Part shown: positions 9,411 through 19,334 of the stretch, in pieces
Numbering within the stretch: the stretch's first letter is position 1
How the letters are laid out: every line of letters starts with the position of its first letter
Source of the DNA: Agromyces salentinus
Lineage (GTDB): Bacteria > Actinomycetota > Actinomycetes > Actinomycetales > Microbacteriaceae
Assembly (NCBI RefSeq): GCF_009749395.1
Contig: NZ_WBIR01000014.1
Coordinates: 1-64,000, forward strand
Length of the DNA: 64,000 bases
Direction: 5' to 3'
Translations under genes and position numbers: made by a program
Notes under the pieces: generated by a model
What the model saw: the letters and a program-made list of their open reading frames with translations, nothing else
Databases searched by the model: none
What the model was told of the DNA's origin: nothing

Positions 9411-10223
9411 TTACGAGCCCCGGGGCGCCAGAGCCTCCGCCACCACCTCGCGGATGACCTCACCCGAGTACCCGCGGCGTTGCAGGAAGGCGGAGAGCCG
9501 CCGCTCGGCCACCGGTCGCTCGAGCCCCTGAAGCTGGCGCGCACGGCGTTCGGCGACGGTGCGGGCATTCTCGAGTTCGGTCTCGGGGTCGAGGCCCTCG
9601 ATCGCCGCACGCGCCGCCTCGGCGTCGACGCCGCGCCTCGTCAACTCCTGGAGGACGGCGCCGCTGCCCTTGCCACGCCGCCCGGCGCTCACGTGCACGA
9701 GCTGCTCGGCGAGCCGCGCATCGTCGAGGTATCCGAAGCGCTCGTATCGCTCGATCCACTCCTCGACCTCGACCTGGTCGAGCCCGTGCTCGACGAGCAC
9801 CGAGCGCACCTCGGCGACCGACAGTGCCGAACGACGAAGGCGCGAGACGATGAGGCGGTCGATGCGGTCGTCGCGCTCGGGCCCGGTCTCGACGTCGACC
9901 TCGTCGTCATCGACGTCGACGCCCTGCGCCTGACGGCCGGCGAACGACGTGTTCGCAGCCGTACGGGCGCCTCTGCCGAAGGAGCGAGCGTCCTTGGAAC
10001 GTGGCGCCGGTCCCCTGTCTGAACGCTGCCGGCGCGAGGAGCCGGCCGAGCCGGAGGAGCCGCTCTCCTCCTCGGAGCCGGGCTCGTGCATGGCATCGAG
10101 CCGTGCGCCATCGCCGGTTCCCGTGCCGTCGCCGCGGCTCCGACCGGGAGCTCGATGATCGTCGTCGGGTGTCGCCCAGGGCAGGTACGAGACCGGGGCG
10201 ATGTGCTCTGTTGCGTCGCTCAT
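9411..10223 (-). CDS. recX: Recombination regulator RecX
   Basis: RecX binds RecA filaments and limits their extension. The family core is the C-terminal 150 residues of this 270-residue protein: three-helix RecX repeats with SRLRRSALSVAEVRSVL, YERFGYLDDARLAEQLV and AFLQRRGYSGEVIREVV. The first 110 residues are low complexity (acidic, then Ser/Gly/Arg-rich) and have no counterpart in short RecX proteins. The gene lies 84 bases downstream of recA and is probably on the same SOS-induced transcript. An internal start nearer the core cannot be excluded. Confidence 0.88.
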   Translation of the reverse strand: MSDATEHIAPVSYLPWATPDDDHRAPGRSRGDGTGTGDGARLDAMHEPGSEEESGSSGSAGSSRRQRSDRGPAPRSKDARSFGRGARTAANTSFAGRQAQGVDVDDDEVDVETGPERDDRIDRLIVSRLRRSALSVAEVRSVLVEHGLDQVEVEEWIERYERFGYLDDARLAEQLVHVSAGRRGKGSGAVLQELTRRGVDAEAARAAIEGLDPETELENARTVAERRARQLQGLERPVAERRLSAFLQRRGYSGEVIREVVAEALAPRGS

Positions 10224-10307
10224 TCATGCTCCCGGTCTCGTGCCGTCGCGCTGTGGACGGACCCCTGATCGTTCATGCAGCCGCTGCCACGCGCAGGCTG
10301 CGTCGAC

Positions 10308-11390
<1,083 letters not shown>

Positions 11391-11437
11391 GGTGGCTCCT
11401 TTGGTGTGATGCGGCTGCCTCTAGGCTGTCGTTGCTC

Positions 11438-11457
11438 GTGCGGGCCGTGGCCCGCAC
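11438..11457 (-). other. GC hairpin in the recA leader
   Basis: GTGCGGGCC (11438-11446) pairs perfectly with GGCCCGCAC (11449-11457). It lies about 50-70 bases before the recA start and after the predicted transcription start, so it could slow or stabilise the leader. Function unknown. Confidence 0.45.
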
Positions 11458-11592
11458 GCCTGGCGACAAGGCGGTTGCGGTGTGTTCCGACATCTGAACC
11501 GTATGGCCGGCCACCGACATCCGGTCGGGCGAACCGCCCGGATGTGGAGAGCCGCGTCGAAGCTCCTGCTGTTGAGGAGCCTACTGCAGGAA

Positions 11593-11608
11593 CCGAACAC
11601 GTGTTCGA
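11593..11608 (-). promoter_or_regulatory. SOS (LexA) box of recA
   Basis: The core CGAACACGTGTTCG is a perfect 14-bp palindrome matching the actinobacterial/Bacillus-type LexA site GAAC-N4-GTTC. It lies 10 bases upstream of the recA -10 hexamer, so bound LexA would cover the -35/spacer region. Confidence 0.85.
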
Positions 11609-11623
11609 ACGACGCGCCGCGTG

Positions 11624-11639
11624 TCGAACACCCCTTCGG
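11624..11639 (-). promoter_or_regulatory. Possible second, degenerate LexA box
   Basis: TCGAAC-N4-CTTCGG keeps one perfect half-site and a second half with mismatches, starting 31 bp from the perfect box. It may support cooperative LexA binding, or may be chance. Confidence 0.3.
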
Positions 11640-11698
11640 CAGGGAGCCGCGACGCCGACCGCCTCACCGCCTGCGCGACGCCGCGCTCGCGCGACCGC

Positions 11699-11944
11699 TC
11701 ATCGCGAGCGGCTCGCACCCGCATCGCCGGGCGCGGGACGGCCTGCACCGTGTCGGCGCTCCTCCGGCACATCCGTCGCGTCGCACAGGGCGAACCACAC
11801 GGTGCGCGCGGGCACGCCCGCGGCGAGCGCCTCACGCGCCGTACGACCGCCGACACCGGCCAGTGCGAGATCGGTGACCACCACGGCGCCGTAGGCGGGC
11901 CCGAACTCCTGGTCGACCGCGAACTGGAACTCGCTCAGCTTCAC
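11699..11944 (-). CDS. DUF3046 family protein
   Basis: This 81-residue protein is of a family found almost only next to recA in actinobacteria. The recognisable pattern is MKLSEFQFAVDQEFGPAYG, GGRTAREALAAGVPARTVWFALCDATDVPEERR. No catalytic motif is visible and no function is established to my knowledge. The GTG start at 11944 follows AGGAG. The last 15 residues (GAGRPAPGDAGASRSR) are disordered. It sits directly upstream of the recA SOS region, and its own transcript would run into the recA promoter. Confidence 0.88.
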   Translation of the reverse strand: MKLSEFQFAVDQEFGPAYGAVVVTDLALAGVGGRTAREALAAGVPARTVWFALCDATDVPEERRHGAGRPAPGDAGASRSR

Positions 11945-12014
11945 AACTGCTCCTGGAACGAACGAACGATCGGCCGGTCCGAGGACCGGCCGATCGAGAT
12001 CGAAAACGTGGGGT

Positions 12015-12323
12015 TCAGCGCACCATCATGCCCGCGTCGAACTCGGCCACGAGCTCGTCGGGAAGGCTGTCGGGCACGACCGAGAGGCTCTCGAGCACTG
12101 CGAGGCGGTCTCCGACCTCGTGCATGATCACCGAGATGGGCGTGTCGAGGGCCTCGGCGACCGAGGCGAGGATCTCGGAGGAGGCCTCCTTCTGGCCGCG
12201 CTCCACCTCGCTCAGATACCCGAGCGCGACGCTCGCCTTGGACGCGACCTGACGAAGGGTGCGACCCTTCTGCAGCCGGAAGTCCCTCAGAACATCGCCG
12301 ATCTCCTGTCGAACCAGAACCAT
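12015..12323 (-). CDS. clgR: ClgR-type helix-turn-helix transcriptional regulator
   Basis: This 102-residue XRE-family regulator has the helix-turn-helix GRTLRQVASKASVALGYLSEVERGQKEASSEILASVAEAL at about residues 21-60. In actinobacteria ClgR sits between cinA/pgsA and the recA region, as here, and activates clp protease genes and others. The C-terminal tail is short and ends MMVR; I cannot judge from sequence alone whether it carries a ClpP-recognition degron. The ATG at 12323 has a strong AAGGAGG. A -10 hexamer TAGACT lies at 12379-12384 on the minus strand, giving a leader of about 50 bases. Confidence 0.85.
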   Translation of the reverse strand: MVLVRQEIGDVLRDFRLQKGRTLRQVASKASVALGYLSEVERGQKEASSEILASVAEALDTPISVIMHEVGDRLAVLESLSVVPDSLPDELVAEFDAGMMVR

Positions 12324-12378
12324 CGGGAACCTCCTTCGTACTGCCTACGACTCCGCCGGAGCCAGAAACGGGAGCGTC

Positions 12379-12384
12379 AGTCTA
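12379..12384 (-). promoter_or_regulatory. -10 element of clgR
   Basis: TAGACT on the minus strand, with TTGGAA about 15-16 bases further upstream as a possible -35. The rest of the 211-base gap 12324-12534 shows nothing I can name. Confidence 0.4.
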
Positions 12385-12534
12385 CCTGAAACTCTGTGCT
12401 TCCAACCTAGCGTCGCACACTGGGGCTTTCGTGTGAACCTGCGAGATGTAACAGGGTCTTCACGATCGGTATTCCGTCCACCGCCACATCGATCAGGATC
12501 CCGCGATCGCATGCCCGGGGCGTCCCGCGAGACG

Positions 12535-13035
12535 TCAGATCCGTGCGAGCACGGCCAGGATCGCCGCGTCGACGGTAGCCCGCCTGATGGCATCGCGGCC
12601 ACCGGCGAGCTCGAGTTCGACGGCGTCCACCCGCCCGCCGATCGCCACGCCGACGAACACGGTTCCGGGAGACCTGCCGTCCTGCGGATCGGGGCCCGCC
12701 ACGCCGGTCGTGGCCAGGCCGACGTCGGTCGGCCGGCCGTCGAGGGCCAGTGCGAACCGCACGCCGTCGGCCATCTGCCGTGCCACCTCGGCATGCACGG
12801 CGCCCTCGCGGGCGAGCAGCTCGGACGAGACGCCGAGCAGCGCGTGCTTGACCGGCGTCGCATAGGCGACGACGCCCCCCGACACGACGACCGAGGCGCC
12901 GGGAACGCTCGTGAGCTCGGCCGCCACGAGGCCGCCGGTCAGCGACTCGGCCACCGCGATGCGCAGGCCGCGGGCGGTGAGCTCCGCGATCAGCCGGGCG
13001 GCCGATGCGCCCTGCGGCGACATCCGCTCGCTCAT
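12535..13035 (-). CDS. CinA C-terminal family protein (nicotinamide-nucleotide amidase, PncC-like)
   Basis: This 166-residue protein is the stand-alone C-terminal domain of CinA. The family deamidates nicotinamide mononucleotide in NAD salvage. Motifs are LRIAVAESLTGGLVAAELTSVPGAS (active-site Ser/Thr region near the N-terminus), VVSGGVVAYATPVKHALLGVS, and GLATTGVAGPDPQDGRSPGTVFVGVA. The N-terminal molybdopterin-like domain of full-length CinA is absent, as in many actinobacteria. The ATG at 13035 starts 1 base after the pgsA stop, so the two are co-translated. A longer start at 13065 would overlap pgsA. Confidence 0.9.
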   Translation of the reverse strand: MSERMSPQGASAARLIAELTARGLRIAVAESLTGGLVAAELTSVPGASVVVSGGVVAYATPVKHALLGVSSELLAREGAVHAEVARQMADGVRFALALDGRPTDVGLATTGVAGPDPQDGRSPGTVFVGVAIGGRVDAVELELAGGRDAIRRATVDAAILAVLARI

Positions 13036-13036
13036 C

Positions 13037-13639
13037 TCATGAGGAGGCGCGACCGCTGCGTGCAAGGAGCACGGCGTCGCGGACGTAGAGCAGGCCCGAC
13101 CAGAGCGTCAGCACGACGGCCGCGGTCATGAGGATGCCGTTCAGCCAGTGCACCCACTCGCCGAACACGGTCCAGAGCGGGACGAGGGCGAACGAGATCG
13201 CCACGGCCTGCACGACGGTCTTCAACTTGCCGCCGGATGACGCGGGCACGACGTTTCCGCGACGGAGCTCGATGAGCCGCCAGACCGTGATGCCGACCTC
13301 CCGCACGACGATGATCGCCGTGACCCACCACGGCAGCTCGCCGAGGATCGACAGGCATACGAGCGCGCCGCTCGTGAGGAGCTTGTCGGCGATCGGGTCG
13401 AGGATCTTGCCGAGGTCGGTGACGAGTCCGCGCGAGCGCGCGATGTGGCCGTCGATGCCGTCGGTCGCGATCGCGATGATGAACAGCGCAGCGGCGGCCC
13501 AGCGCAGCCAGCCGTCGGCTCCGTCGTCGACGAGCAGCATCCAGAAGAAGATCGGCGCGAGGATGATGCGCACGATCGTGATCGCGTTCGGAAGGTTCCA
13601 GTTCGCCGATCGCCCGGTGCTTCCGGCGGAGGAGGTCAT
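13037..13639 (-). CDS. pgsA: CDP-diacylglycerol-glycerol-3-phosphate 3-phosphatidyltransferase PgsA
   Basis: This membrane enzyme (200 residues) makes phosphatidylglycerol phosphate from CDP-diacylglycerol. The CDP-alcohol phosphatidyltransferase signature D-x2-DG-x2-AR-x8-G-x3-D-x3-D is complete in ATDGIDGHIARSRGLVTDLGKILDPIADK, shown here as its parts DGIDGHIAR and GKILDPIAD. Several hydrophobic helices flank it. A TATTCT hexamer sits 7 bases before the ATG at 13639, favouring that start over upstream ones. In actinobacteria this pgsA-cinA-clgR order is common. Confidence 0.93.
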   Translation of the reverse strand: MTSSAGSTGRSANWNLPNAITIVRIILAPIFFWMLLVDDGADGWLRWAAAALFIIAIATDGIDGHIARSRGLVTDLGKILDPIADKLLTSGALVCLSILGELPWWVTAIIVVREVGITVWRLIELRRGNVVPASSGGKLKTVVQAVAISFALVPLWTVFGEWVHWLNGILMTAAVVLTLWSGLLYVRDAVLLARSGRASS

Positions 13640-13646
13640 ACTCCAC

Positions 13647-13652
13647 AGAATA
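13647..13652 (-). promoter_or_regulatory. Leaderless -10 element of pgsA
   Basis: TATTCT on the minus strand ends 7 bases before the pgsA ATG. Confidence 0.45.
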
Positions 13653-13717
13653 CCGGCCGGGCCTGCACCTCGGACGCCCACCGTGCACGCGCGCCGTCGA
13701 ACGCGCTGCACGGACGG

Positions 13718-16636
13718 TCAGTCCCGACCGGTGAGCCCCCACGCGTCTTCGTCGGCGTCGCCGTCGACCTCGGGCAGCCCCTGGGTCGCGCGAGCGACCG
13801 GGTCGTCGTCGTACCGGTCGTCTGGTGCACCGTAGCCGTCGTCGGCCGACTGCGCCGCCTGGGGCGCACCCGTCGGCTGGGCCGGCGTCGCCGGTCGCGG
13901 CGCCGGCGCTCCCGCGGCGGGCTCGCCCCGCAGTCGCGCGAGCACGTCGGGCAGCTGTTCGGCGGTGGCGAGCACGTCGCGCGCCTTCGACCCCTCGGAC
14001 GGGCCGACGATCTCGCGCGACTCGAGGAGGTCCATGAGGCGACCGGCCTTGGCGAAGCCCACCCGGAGCTTGCGCTGGAGCATCGACGTCGACCCGAACT
14101 GCGTCGAGACGATGAGCTCGGCCGCCGCGAGCAGCAGCTCGAGGTCGTCTCCGATGTCGGCGTCGATCTCCTTCTTCTCGACGGATGCCGCGACATCCTG
14201 TCGGTACTCGGGCCTGGCCTGTCTCGTGACGTGCTTGACGACCTTCTCGATCTCGGCCTCGCTCACCCACGCACCCTGTACGCGGACCGGCTTGGACGCG
14301 CCCATCGGGAGGAAGAGGCCGTCGCCCTGGCCGATGAGCTTGTCGGCGCCCGGCTGGTCGAGGATGACGCGCGAGTCGGTGACGCTCGTGACCGCGAACG
14401 CGAGGCGCGACGGCACGTTGGCCTTGATGAGGCCCGTCACGACGTCGACCGAGGGCCGCTGCGTCGCGAGGACGAGGTGGATGCCGGATGCACGGGCGAG
14501 CTGCGTGATGCGCACGATCGAGTCCTCGACGTCGCGCGGTGCGACCATCATCAGGTCGGCCAGCTCGTCGACGACCACGAGCAGGTACGGATACGGCTTC
14601 AGCTTGCGCTCGCTCCCGGGCGGCAGCACGATCTCGTCGTTCACGACGGCCTTGTTGAAGTCGTCGATGTGGCGGAATCCGAACGACGCGAGGTCGTCGT
14701 ACCGCATGTCCATCTCCTTCACGACCCACTGCAGTGCCTCTGCGGCCTTCTTGGGGTTCGTGATGATGGGCGTGATGAGGTGCGGCACGCCCGCGTACGG
14801 TGCGAGCTCGACGCGCTTCGGGTCGATGAGCACCATGCGCACGTCGGCCGGCTTGGCGCGCATGAGGAGCGAGGTGATCATCGAGTTGACGAAGCTGGAC
14901 TTGCCCGAGCCCGTCGAGCCGGCGACCAGGAGGTGCGGCATCTTGGCGAGGTTGGCGACGACATGGCCGCCGCCGACGTCCTTGCCGACGCCGATGGTCA
15001 TCGGGTGCTTCGCGTTCACCGCCGCCGTGGAGCGGAGGATGTCGCCGAGCGTCACGATCTCGCGGTCGGCGTTCGGGATCTCGACGCCGATGGCGCTCTT
15101 GCCCGGGATCGGCGAGAGGATGCGCACCTCGTTGGAGGCCACGGCGTAGGCGAGGTTCTTCGAAAGCGCGATGACCCGCTCGACCTTGACGCCCGGGCCG
15201 AGCTCGATCTCGTACTGCGTGACGGTCGGGCCTCGCGAGAATCCCGTGACCTTCGCGTCGACGCCGAACTGGTCGAGCACGCCCGTGATCTGGCGCACGA
15301 CCTCGTCGTTGGCGGCTGAACGCGACTTCGCGGGCGCACCGGCGGCGAGCGTCGACGAGGCGGGCAGGTTGTAGGGGCGGTCGGGCTCGGATGCCGCGGG
15401 CTCGCCGATCGGCGGGAGCGCCCCCCCGGGTGCACCCGAGAGGTCGTCGGACGCGTCGTCGAAGACGGCGAGCACGCCGGTGGCGCCGGCGTCGTCACCG
15501 CGGAGCCCGGTGCCCCCGCGCGCGACGTCGCCCGTGAACGCGTGCAGGGCGGACTCGGCGCGCTCGAGGTCGCCGATGACCTCGCTGCCGTAGCCGGCCG
15601 GGCCGCCCACGCCCTCGATCGGAGACTCGAAGCTGCCGGCGGCGGACTCGGCGCCGAAGACCGCGGTGATCCCGTCCGCGCCGGGTGCGGCGAACTCGGG
15701 ATCGACCTCGCGGTTGGAGTCGTTGCGCCGCCACCACGGCAGCATGCCGCCCTTGGCCGTCGGGTCCTCGTCGTCGGCGGCATCCAGCGCCTCGATGCCG
15801 TCGAGCTCCACCGGCACGGACTTGCGGCCGCGACGCGGCTTCTCGGCCTTCTCGGGCGCGACGGCCTCGGCCGGCTCGGGCTCGCCGAACAGCCACGCGT
15901 ACAGCTCGCGGAGGCGCGACGGGATGCGGTTCGGCGGCGTCTTGGTCATGATGAGCACCGACAGGAGCAGCAGCACGATGACGACGGCGGTCGCGCCGAT
16001 CGGCGTGATGAGCAGGGCGAGCGGCTCCGCCAGCATCCACCCGAGGATGCCGCCGGCTCGCGCGAGCACCGGCATGCCCTCGCTCGGGGCCGGCCTGCCG
16101 CCGAAGAGGTGGCACAGCGCCGACACCGTGAGCAGGAGGATGGCGAGCCCGATGCCGATGCGGGTGTTGTCGTGCACCGAACTGGGGTGCCGGAACAGCC
16201 AGACGGCGAACACGAGCATGATGACGGGCAGCGCGAAGGCCACCCGCCCCACGAGGAGCCCGAACGTCCAGGAGTCGAGGTTCTGGGCGACCGGCTCGTT
16301 GATGAAGAACCACTCGACCACGGCGCCGGCGATCGAGAGCAGCACGAGGAAGAACGGCAGTCCGTCGCGACGCTCCTCCTTCGACAGCGTCTCGGGCCCG
16401 AGTGCGCGCGCCGCGCCGCCGGTGAAGTGCGCGAGGCCCATCCACATGCGCACGAGCACGTTCGGCCGATCGGATGCCGCGGCCTGCGCCTTCGCGCCGC
16501 CGCCCCGGGCCGTCGTCGCCGGGAGCTTCTTGGTCGGTGCGGTCCTGGAGGTCGCCGACTTCGCGGTCGACGCCTTCGAGGCCGAGCGCGAGGATGCGCT
16601 CGGGGCGCGCCCGTTCGACCTGGTGCTCGTAGCCAT
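13718..16636 (-). CDS. ftsK: DNA translocase FtsK
   Basis: FtsK (972 residues) pumps chromosomal DNA through the division septum. The first 70 residues are basic and Ala/Ser/Thr-rich. Four or five membrane segments follow (about residues 95-230, for example [11 protein letters not shown] and [14 protein letters not shown]), then a disordered linker. The motor begins near residue 430 with [21 protein letters not shown]. Walker A is [12 protein letters not shown] at about residue 567 and Walker [14 protein letters not shown]. The C-terminal gamma domain ([22 protein letters not shown]) reads KOPS-type sites. TAACGT lies 7 bases before the ATG, suggesting a leaderless start. Confidence 0.96.
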   Translation of the reverse strand: MATSTRSNGRAPSASSRSASKASTAKSATSRTAPTKKLPATTARGGGAKAQAAASDRPNVLVRMWMGLAHFTGGAARALGPETLSKEERRDGLPFFLVLLSIAGAVVEWFFINEPVAQNLDSWTFGLLVGRVAFALPVIMLVFAVWLFRHPSSVHDNTRIGIGLAILLLTVSALCHLFGGRPAPSEGMPVLARAGGILGWMLAEPLALLITPIGATAVVIVLLLLSVLIMTKTPPNRIPSRLRELYAWLFGEPEPAEAVAPEKAEKPRRGRKSVPVELDGIEALDAADDEDPTAKGGMLPWWRRNDSNREVDPEFAAPGADGITAVFGAESAAGSFESPIEGVGGPAGYGSEVIGDLERAESALHAFTGDVARGGTGLRGDDAGATGVLAVFDDASDDLSGAPGGALPPIGEPAASEPDRPYNLPASSTLAAGAPAKSRSAANDEVVRQITGVLDQFGVDAKVTGFSRGPTVTQYEIELGPGVKVERVIALSKNLAYAVASNEVRILSPIPGKSAIGVEIPNADREIVTLGDILRSTAAVNAKHPMTIGVGKDVGGGHVVANLAKMPHLLVAGSTGSGKSSFVNSMITSLLMRAKPADVRMVLIDPKRVELAPYAGVPHLITPIITNPKKAAEALQWVVKEMDMRYDDLASFGFRHIDDFNKAVVNDEIVLPPGSERKLKPYPYLLVVVDELADLMMVAPRDVEDSIVRITQLARASGIHLVLATQRPSVDVVTGLIKANVPSRLAFAVTSVTDSRVILDQPGADKLIGQGDGLFLPMGASKPVRVQGAWVSEAEIEKVVKHVTRQARPEYRQDVAASVEKKEIDADIGDDLELLLAAAELIVSTQFGSTSMLQRKLRVGFAKAGRLMDLLESREIVGPSEGSKARDVLATAEQLPDVLARLRGEPAAGAPAPRPATPAQPTGAPQAAQSADDGYGAPDDRYDDDPVARATQGLPEVDGDADEDAWGLTGRD

Positions 16637-16643
16637 GCGAACT

Positions 16644-16649
16644 ACGTTA
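16644..16649 (-). promoter_or_regulatory. Leaderless -10 element of ftsK
   Basis: TAACGT on the minus strand, 7 bases before the ftsK ATG. Confidence 0.4.
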
Positions 16650-16703
16650 GGGCCGACGGCCGACGTCGACCGTCAGGCCGCCGCGAGTGTCCTCGATCGA
16701 GCG

Positions 16704-16740
16704 TGCCCCGGCGCGGCATCCGACGCCCTCGGCCGGGGCA
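16704..16740 (-). terminator. Hairpin after the GNAT gene
   Basis: TGCCCCGGC (16704-16712) and GCCGGGGCA (16732-16740) form a perfect 9-bp stem with a 19-base loop, starting 3 bases after the acetyltransferase stop. It would separate that gene from ftsK. Confidence 0.45.
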
Positions 16741-16743
16741 TCG

Positions 16744-17235
16744 TCATCCGAGGCGGCGCACCATCGTGTCGCGGCCGCCGCGCGTGGCGACGACGGCGAA
16801 GCCCTCGCTGCGGTAGAGCCCCTCGGCGAAGTTGCCGTGCTCGACGCTGAGGGCGAGGCGCGAGAACCCGGCCGTGCGCGCGGCATCCGCGAGCTGTCGC
16901 ATGAGCGCCCGGCCCACACCCTGGGCCCGCCAGGTGGGTCGTACGCCGATGATGAGCTCGGGCACGCCTGCGGCGACGAAGCCGTGCGCCGGCACGTCGG
17001 CCGCGAGCAGCCGGTACCACGCTGCGGCGATCGGCCGGCCCTGCGCGTCATCGGCCACGAATCCGCGATCGGCCGGCCGCTGCCAGCCCGCCACGTAGTT
17101 GCGGTACACCGGGTCGCTCAGCACGGAGGGCCGCGGGCGGGTCGCATCCGCCCGCCAGTTCGCCGCCTCGACCACCATGTCGGCGAGGAAGGATCCGTCG
17201 CCCACGACCGCCGGGCGAATCGTGTAGTCCGCCAT
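16744..17235 (-). CDS. GNAT family N-acetyltransferase
   Basis: This 163-residue protein has the GNAT fold. Acetyl-CoA binding is shown by VPELIIGVRPTWRAQGVGRALMRQLADAA (the R/Q-x-x-G-x-G/A pattern QGVGRA at about residue 110), and the last helix/strand by LALSVEHGNFAEGLYRSEGFAVV. The substrate cannot be read from sequence. It starts with a leaderless-type promoter (TAGCAT, 6 bases before the ATG) and lies between the exporter operon and ftsK with no evident link to either. Confidence 0.85.
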   Translation of the reverse strand: MADYTIRPAVVGDGSFLADMVVEAANWRADATRPRPSVLSDPVYRNYVAGWQRPADRGFVADDAQGRPIAAAWYRLLAADVPAHGFVAAGVPELIIGVRPTWRAQGVGRALMRQLADAARTAGFSRLALSVEHGNFAEGLYRSEGFAVVATRGGRDTMVRRLG

Positions 17236-17241
17236 GGCCGG

Positions 17242-17247
17242 ATGCTA
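17242..17247 (-). promoter_or_regulatory. Leaderless -10 element of the GNAT gene
   Basis: TAGCAT on the minus strand ends 6 bases before the ATG at 17235. Confidence 0.45.
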
Positions 17248-17307
17248 CGCCACGGCGGTTTCGAGCGTGTTTCGCACCCGGATGCCGCGTCGGAGCCGGA
17301 TGGCGCG

Positions 17308-18540
17308 TCAGAACCGGATGGCGTCGATGACGCGCACGCGCACGGCCGTGACCGCCGGCAGGAGGCCCGCCAGGGCGCCCACGAGCACCGAGGACGCGAT
17401 GCCGATGAGCGCAGCGTCGAGCGGGAACGGGGGGAAGTCCTCGACCATGCCCTGGCCGACGAGCTGCTCGAACAGCGGACTCTTCACGGCGACGATCGCG
17501 AGGGCCACGCCGATGCCGCCGGCCACCGCCGTGCCGACCACGCTCTCCATGAGGACCGAGAAGAAGACGCGTCCGCTCGTCGCGCCGAAGCTGCGGCGGA
17601 TGCCGATCTCGCGGATCCGGTACTTCACCGTCACCAGCGAGATGGTCACGAGGCCGAGCGCGCCGAGCAGCAGGATGACCACGGCGACGCCGGCGACGAC
17701 GAGCTTCAGCACGAGCAGCGGGTCGCCCCCGCCCCATGAGAGATAGTCCTGGCGGTTCACGGATGCCTCGGTCCCCGGCAACGCGGCGGTGAGCTCCGCC
17801 GTGAGCCGTATCGCGAGCTCCTCGGCGGCGTCGATCGGGACCCACGCCTCGTAGCCGAAGGCGAGGTACGCCTCGGGAACGAGTCCGAACCGGTCGACCG
17901 AGTCCGCGAGCGCGAACGAACGCGGGTAGGTCTCGTAGTCGGAGGTGCGCACCACGCCGACCACCACGGCCGTGACGGGACCGTCGGCGCCGCGCAGTTC
18001 GACCGTGGGGTGGGTCGCGAGCGGCGGACTGCCGAGCTTCTCCCAGAAGGGCCGGTTGACCACGAGGGCCGGGGCGAATCGCTGCTCGTCACCGTCGACG
18101 AACCACTGGCCCTCCTGCATGGCCGTGCGGTGCATGACGCCGTAGTCGACGTCGACGACGGTGCTGTCCACGTTCGAGAGCCCGTCGACGAACTGCGCGG
18201 AGAGGGTGCCGTACGCGACGCGGGACTCGTAGCCGATCTCGTGCCGCTCCGCCGCGCTCCGCCACGCGGCGTTCGCGGCATCCGCGTCGACCGGTTCGCC
18301 GGAGGGCGTGAACAGGCTCGCCGAGAGCATCGCGGGCCGCCCGGAGCCGCGCTCGTTGCTCTCGTCGAGGGCCTGCTGGGCGACGGCGGCGGCACCCAGG
18401 ACGGTCGTCAGCGCGAACACCGCGACGGCGACCCCGATCAGCGAGAGCAGCACCCGGGTGCGGTGGATGCGCAACTCCTCGGCGGACTCCACGAAGGTCG
18501 AGACGACGCCCGTGAGGGTGCGACCCAGCCACGCGATCAC
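17308..18540 (-). CDS. MacB/FtsX-type ABC transporter permease
   Basis: This 410-residue permease has the MacB layout. One N-terminal membrane helix ([27 protein letters not shown]) precedes a large extracytoplasmic domain (about residues 60-270). Three C-terminal helices follow ([67 protein letters not shown]). The segment [12 protein letters not shown] is the typical coupling region. The GTG start overlaps the ATPase stop (GTGA). With the next two genes it forms an exporter for peptides, lipids or small toxic molecules; the substrate is unknown. Confidence 0.9.
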   Translation of the reverse strand: MIAWLGRTLTGVVSTFVESAEELRIHRTRVLLSLIGVAVAVFALTTVLGAAAVAQQALDESNERGSGRPAMLSASLFTPSGEPVDADAANAAWRSAAERHEIGYESRVAYGTLSAQFVDGLSNVDSTVVDVDYGVMHRTAMQEGQWFVDGDEQRFAPALVVNRPFWEKLGSPPLATHPTVELRGADGPVTAVVVGVVRTSDYETYPRSFALADSVDRFGLVPEAYLAFGYEAWVPIDAAEELAIRLTAELTAALPGTEASVNRQDYLSWGGGDPLLVLKLVVAGVAVVILLLGALGLVTISLVTVKYRIREIGIRRSFGATSGRVFFSVLMESVVGTAVAGGIGVALAIVAVKSPLFEQLVGQGMVEDFPPFPLDAALIGIASSVLVGALAGLLPAVTAVRVRVIDAIRF

Positions 18541-19334
18541 GCGAGCACCTCGTCGGTCTCGGTGGCCGCGACACGCGCGAGCGGCGCCCGCTCGACGGCG
18601 CCGATCGGTGCCGTGGCATCCGCCGGACTCGTGCCGCCCGGCCCGGGCTCGTCGTCGAGCGGGCTGATCACGCCCGCGTCGAGCCGCAGGTGGCGCACGG
18701 CGCGCCGCGCGATCGCGGGATCGTGCGTGATGGTGACGAGCGCCGCACCGGTCTCGCGGGCGACCTCCTCCATGAGCGCCATCACGGTCCCGCCGGTCTC
18801 GAGGTCCAGCGCTCCCGTGGGCTCGTCGGCGAGGATGAGTCGGGGCCGTCGCACGAGCGCTCGCGCGATCGCGACGCGCTGCTGCTCCCCGCCCGACATG
18901 CGGTCGGGCATCGAGGTGATGCGCTCACCGAGGCCCACCCGCCCGAGCATCTCGGTCGCGAGTCGCTCGCGCCGCCAGAAGGCGGTGCCGCGGTCGTAGA
19001 GGAGCGGCGTCATCACGTTCTCGATCGCCGTGCGCCCGGGCAGCAGGTTGAACTGCTGGAACACGAAGCCGATCGACGCGCCGCGGAGCCTCGCCAGCCG
19101 CGCGTCCGACAGTCGGCGCACCTCGGCGCCGTCGAACCGGATGGTGCCCTGCGTCGGTCGATCGAGGAGGCCGAGCAGGTTGAGCAGCGTGGACTTTCCG
19201 GACCCCGACCGTCCGACGACCGACACCCGATCGCCGTCGGCGATCTCGAGATCGACCGACGAGAGGATGGTCAACGGCGGCGCATCGGGCCGTTCGACCG
19301 TGCGGCCGACGCCCTCGAGGCTGATGATGCTCAC
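18537..19334 (-). CDS. ABC transporter ATP-binding protein (MacB/LolD type)
   Basis: This 265-residue ATPase shows Walker [18 protein letters not shown] (about residues 38-54), Q-loop [19 protein letters not shown], signature [19 protein letters not shown], Walker [13 protein letters not shown] and switch His in [13 protein letters not shown]. This is the subgroup that powers MacB and LolCDE permeases. A tail of about 45 residues after the ATPase fold ([20 protein letters not shown] onward) is an extra. The GTG start overlaps the adaptor stop by 4 bases, so adaptor, ATPase and permease are one translationally coupled unit. Confidence 0.94.
   Translation of the reverse strand: MSIISLEGVGRTVERPDAPPLTILSSVDLEIADGDRVSVVGRSGSGKSTLLNLLGLLDRPTQGTIRFDGAEVRRLSDARLARLRGASIGFVFQQFNLLPGRTAIENVMTPLLYDRGTAFWRRERLATEMLGRVGLGERITSMPDRMSGGEQQRVAIARALVRRPRLILADEPTGALDLETGGTVMALMEEVARETGAALVTITHDPAIARRAVRHLRLDAGVISPLDDEPGPGGTSPADATAPIGAVERAPLARVAATETDEVLA

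Larger units (their letters stand above)
11391..11698 (-). promoter_or_regulatory. recA promoter and leader region
   Basis: This 308-base gap holds recA control signals and no gene. A -10 hexamer TAGGCT (11578-11583, minus strand) predicts a start near 11571 and a leader of about 180 bases. The leader contains a perfect 9-bp stem with a 2-base gap (11438-11457). The SOS boxes annotated below lie just upstream of the -10. Confidence 0.6.
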
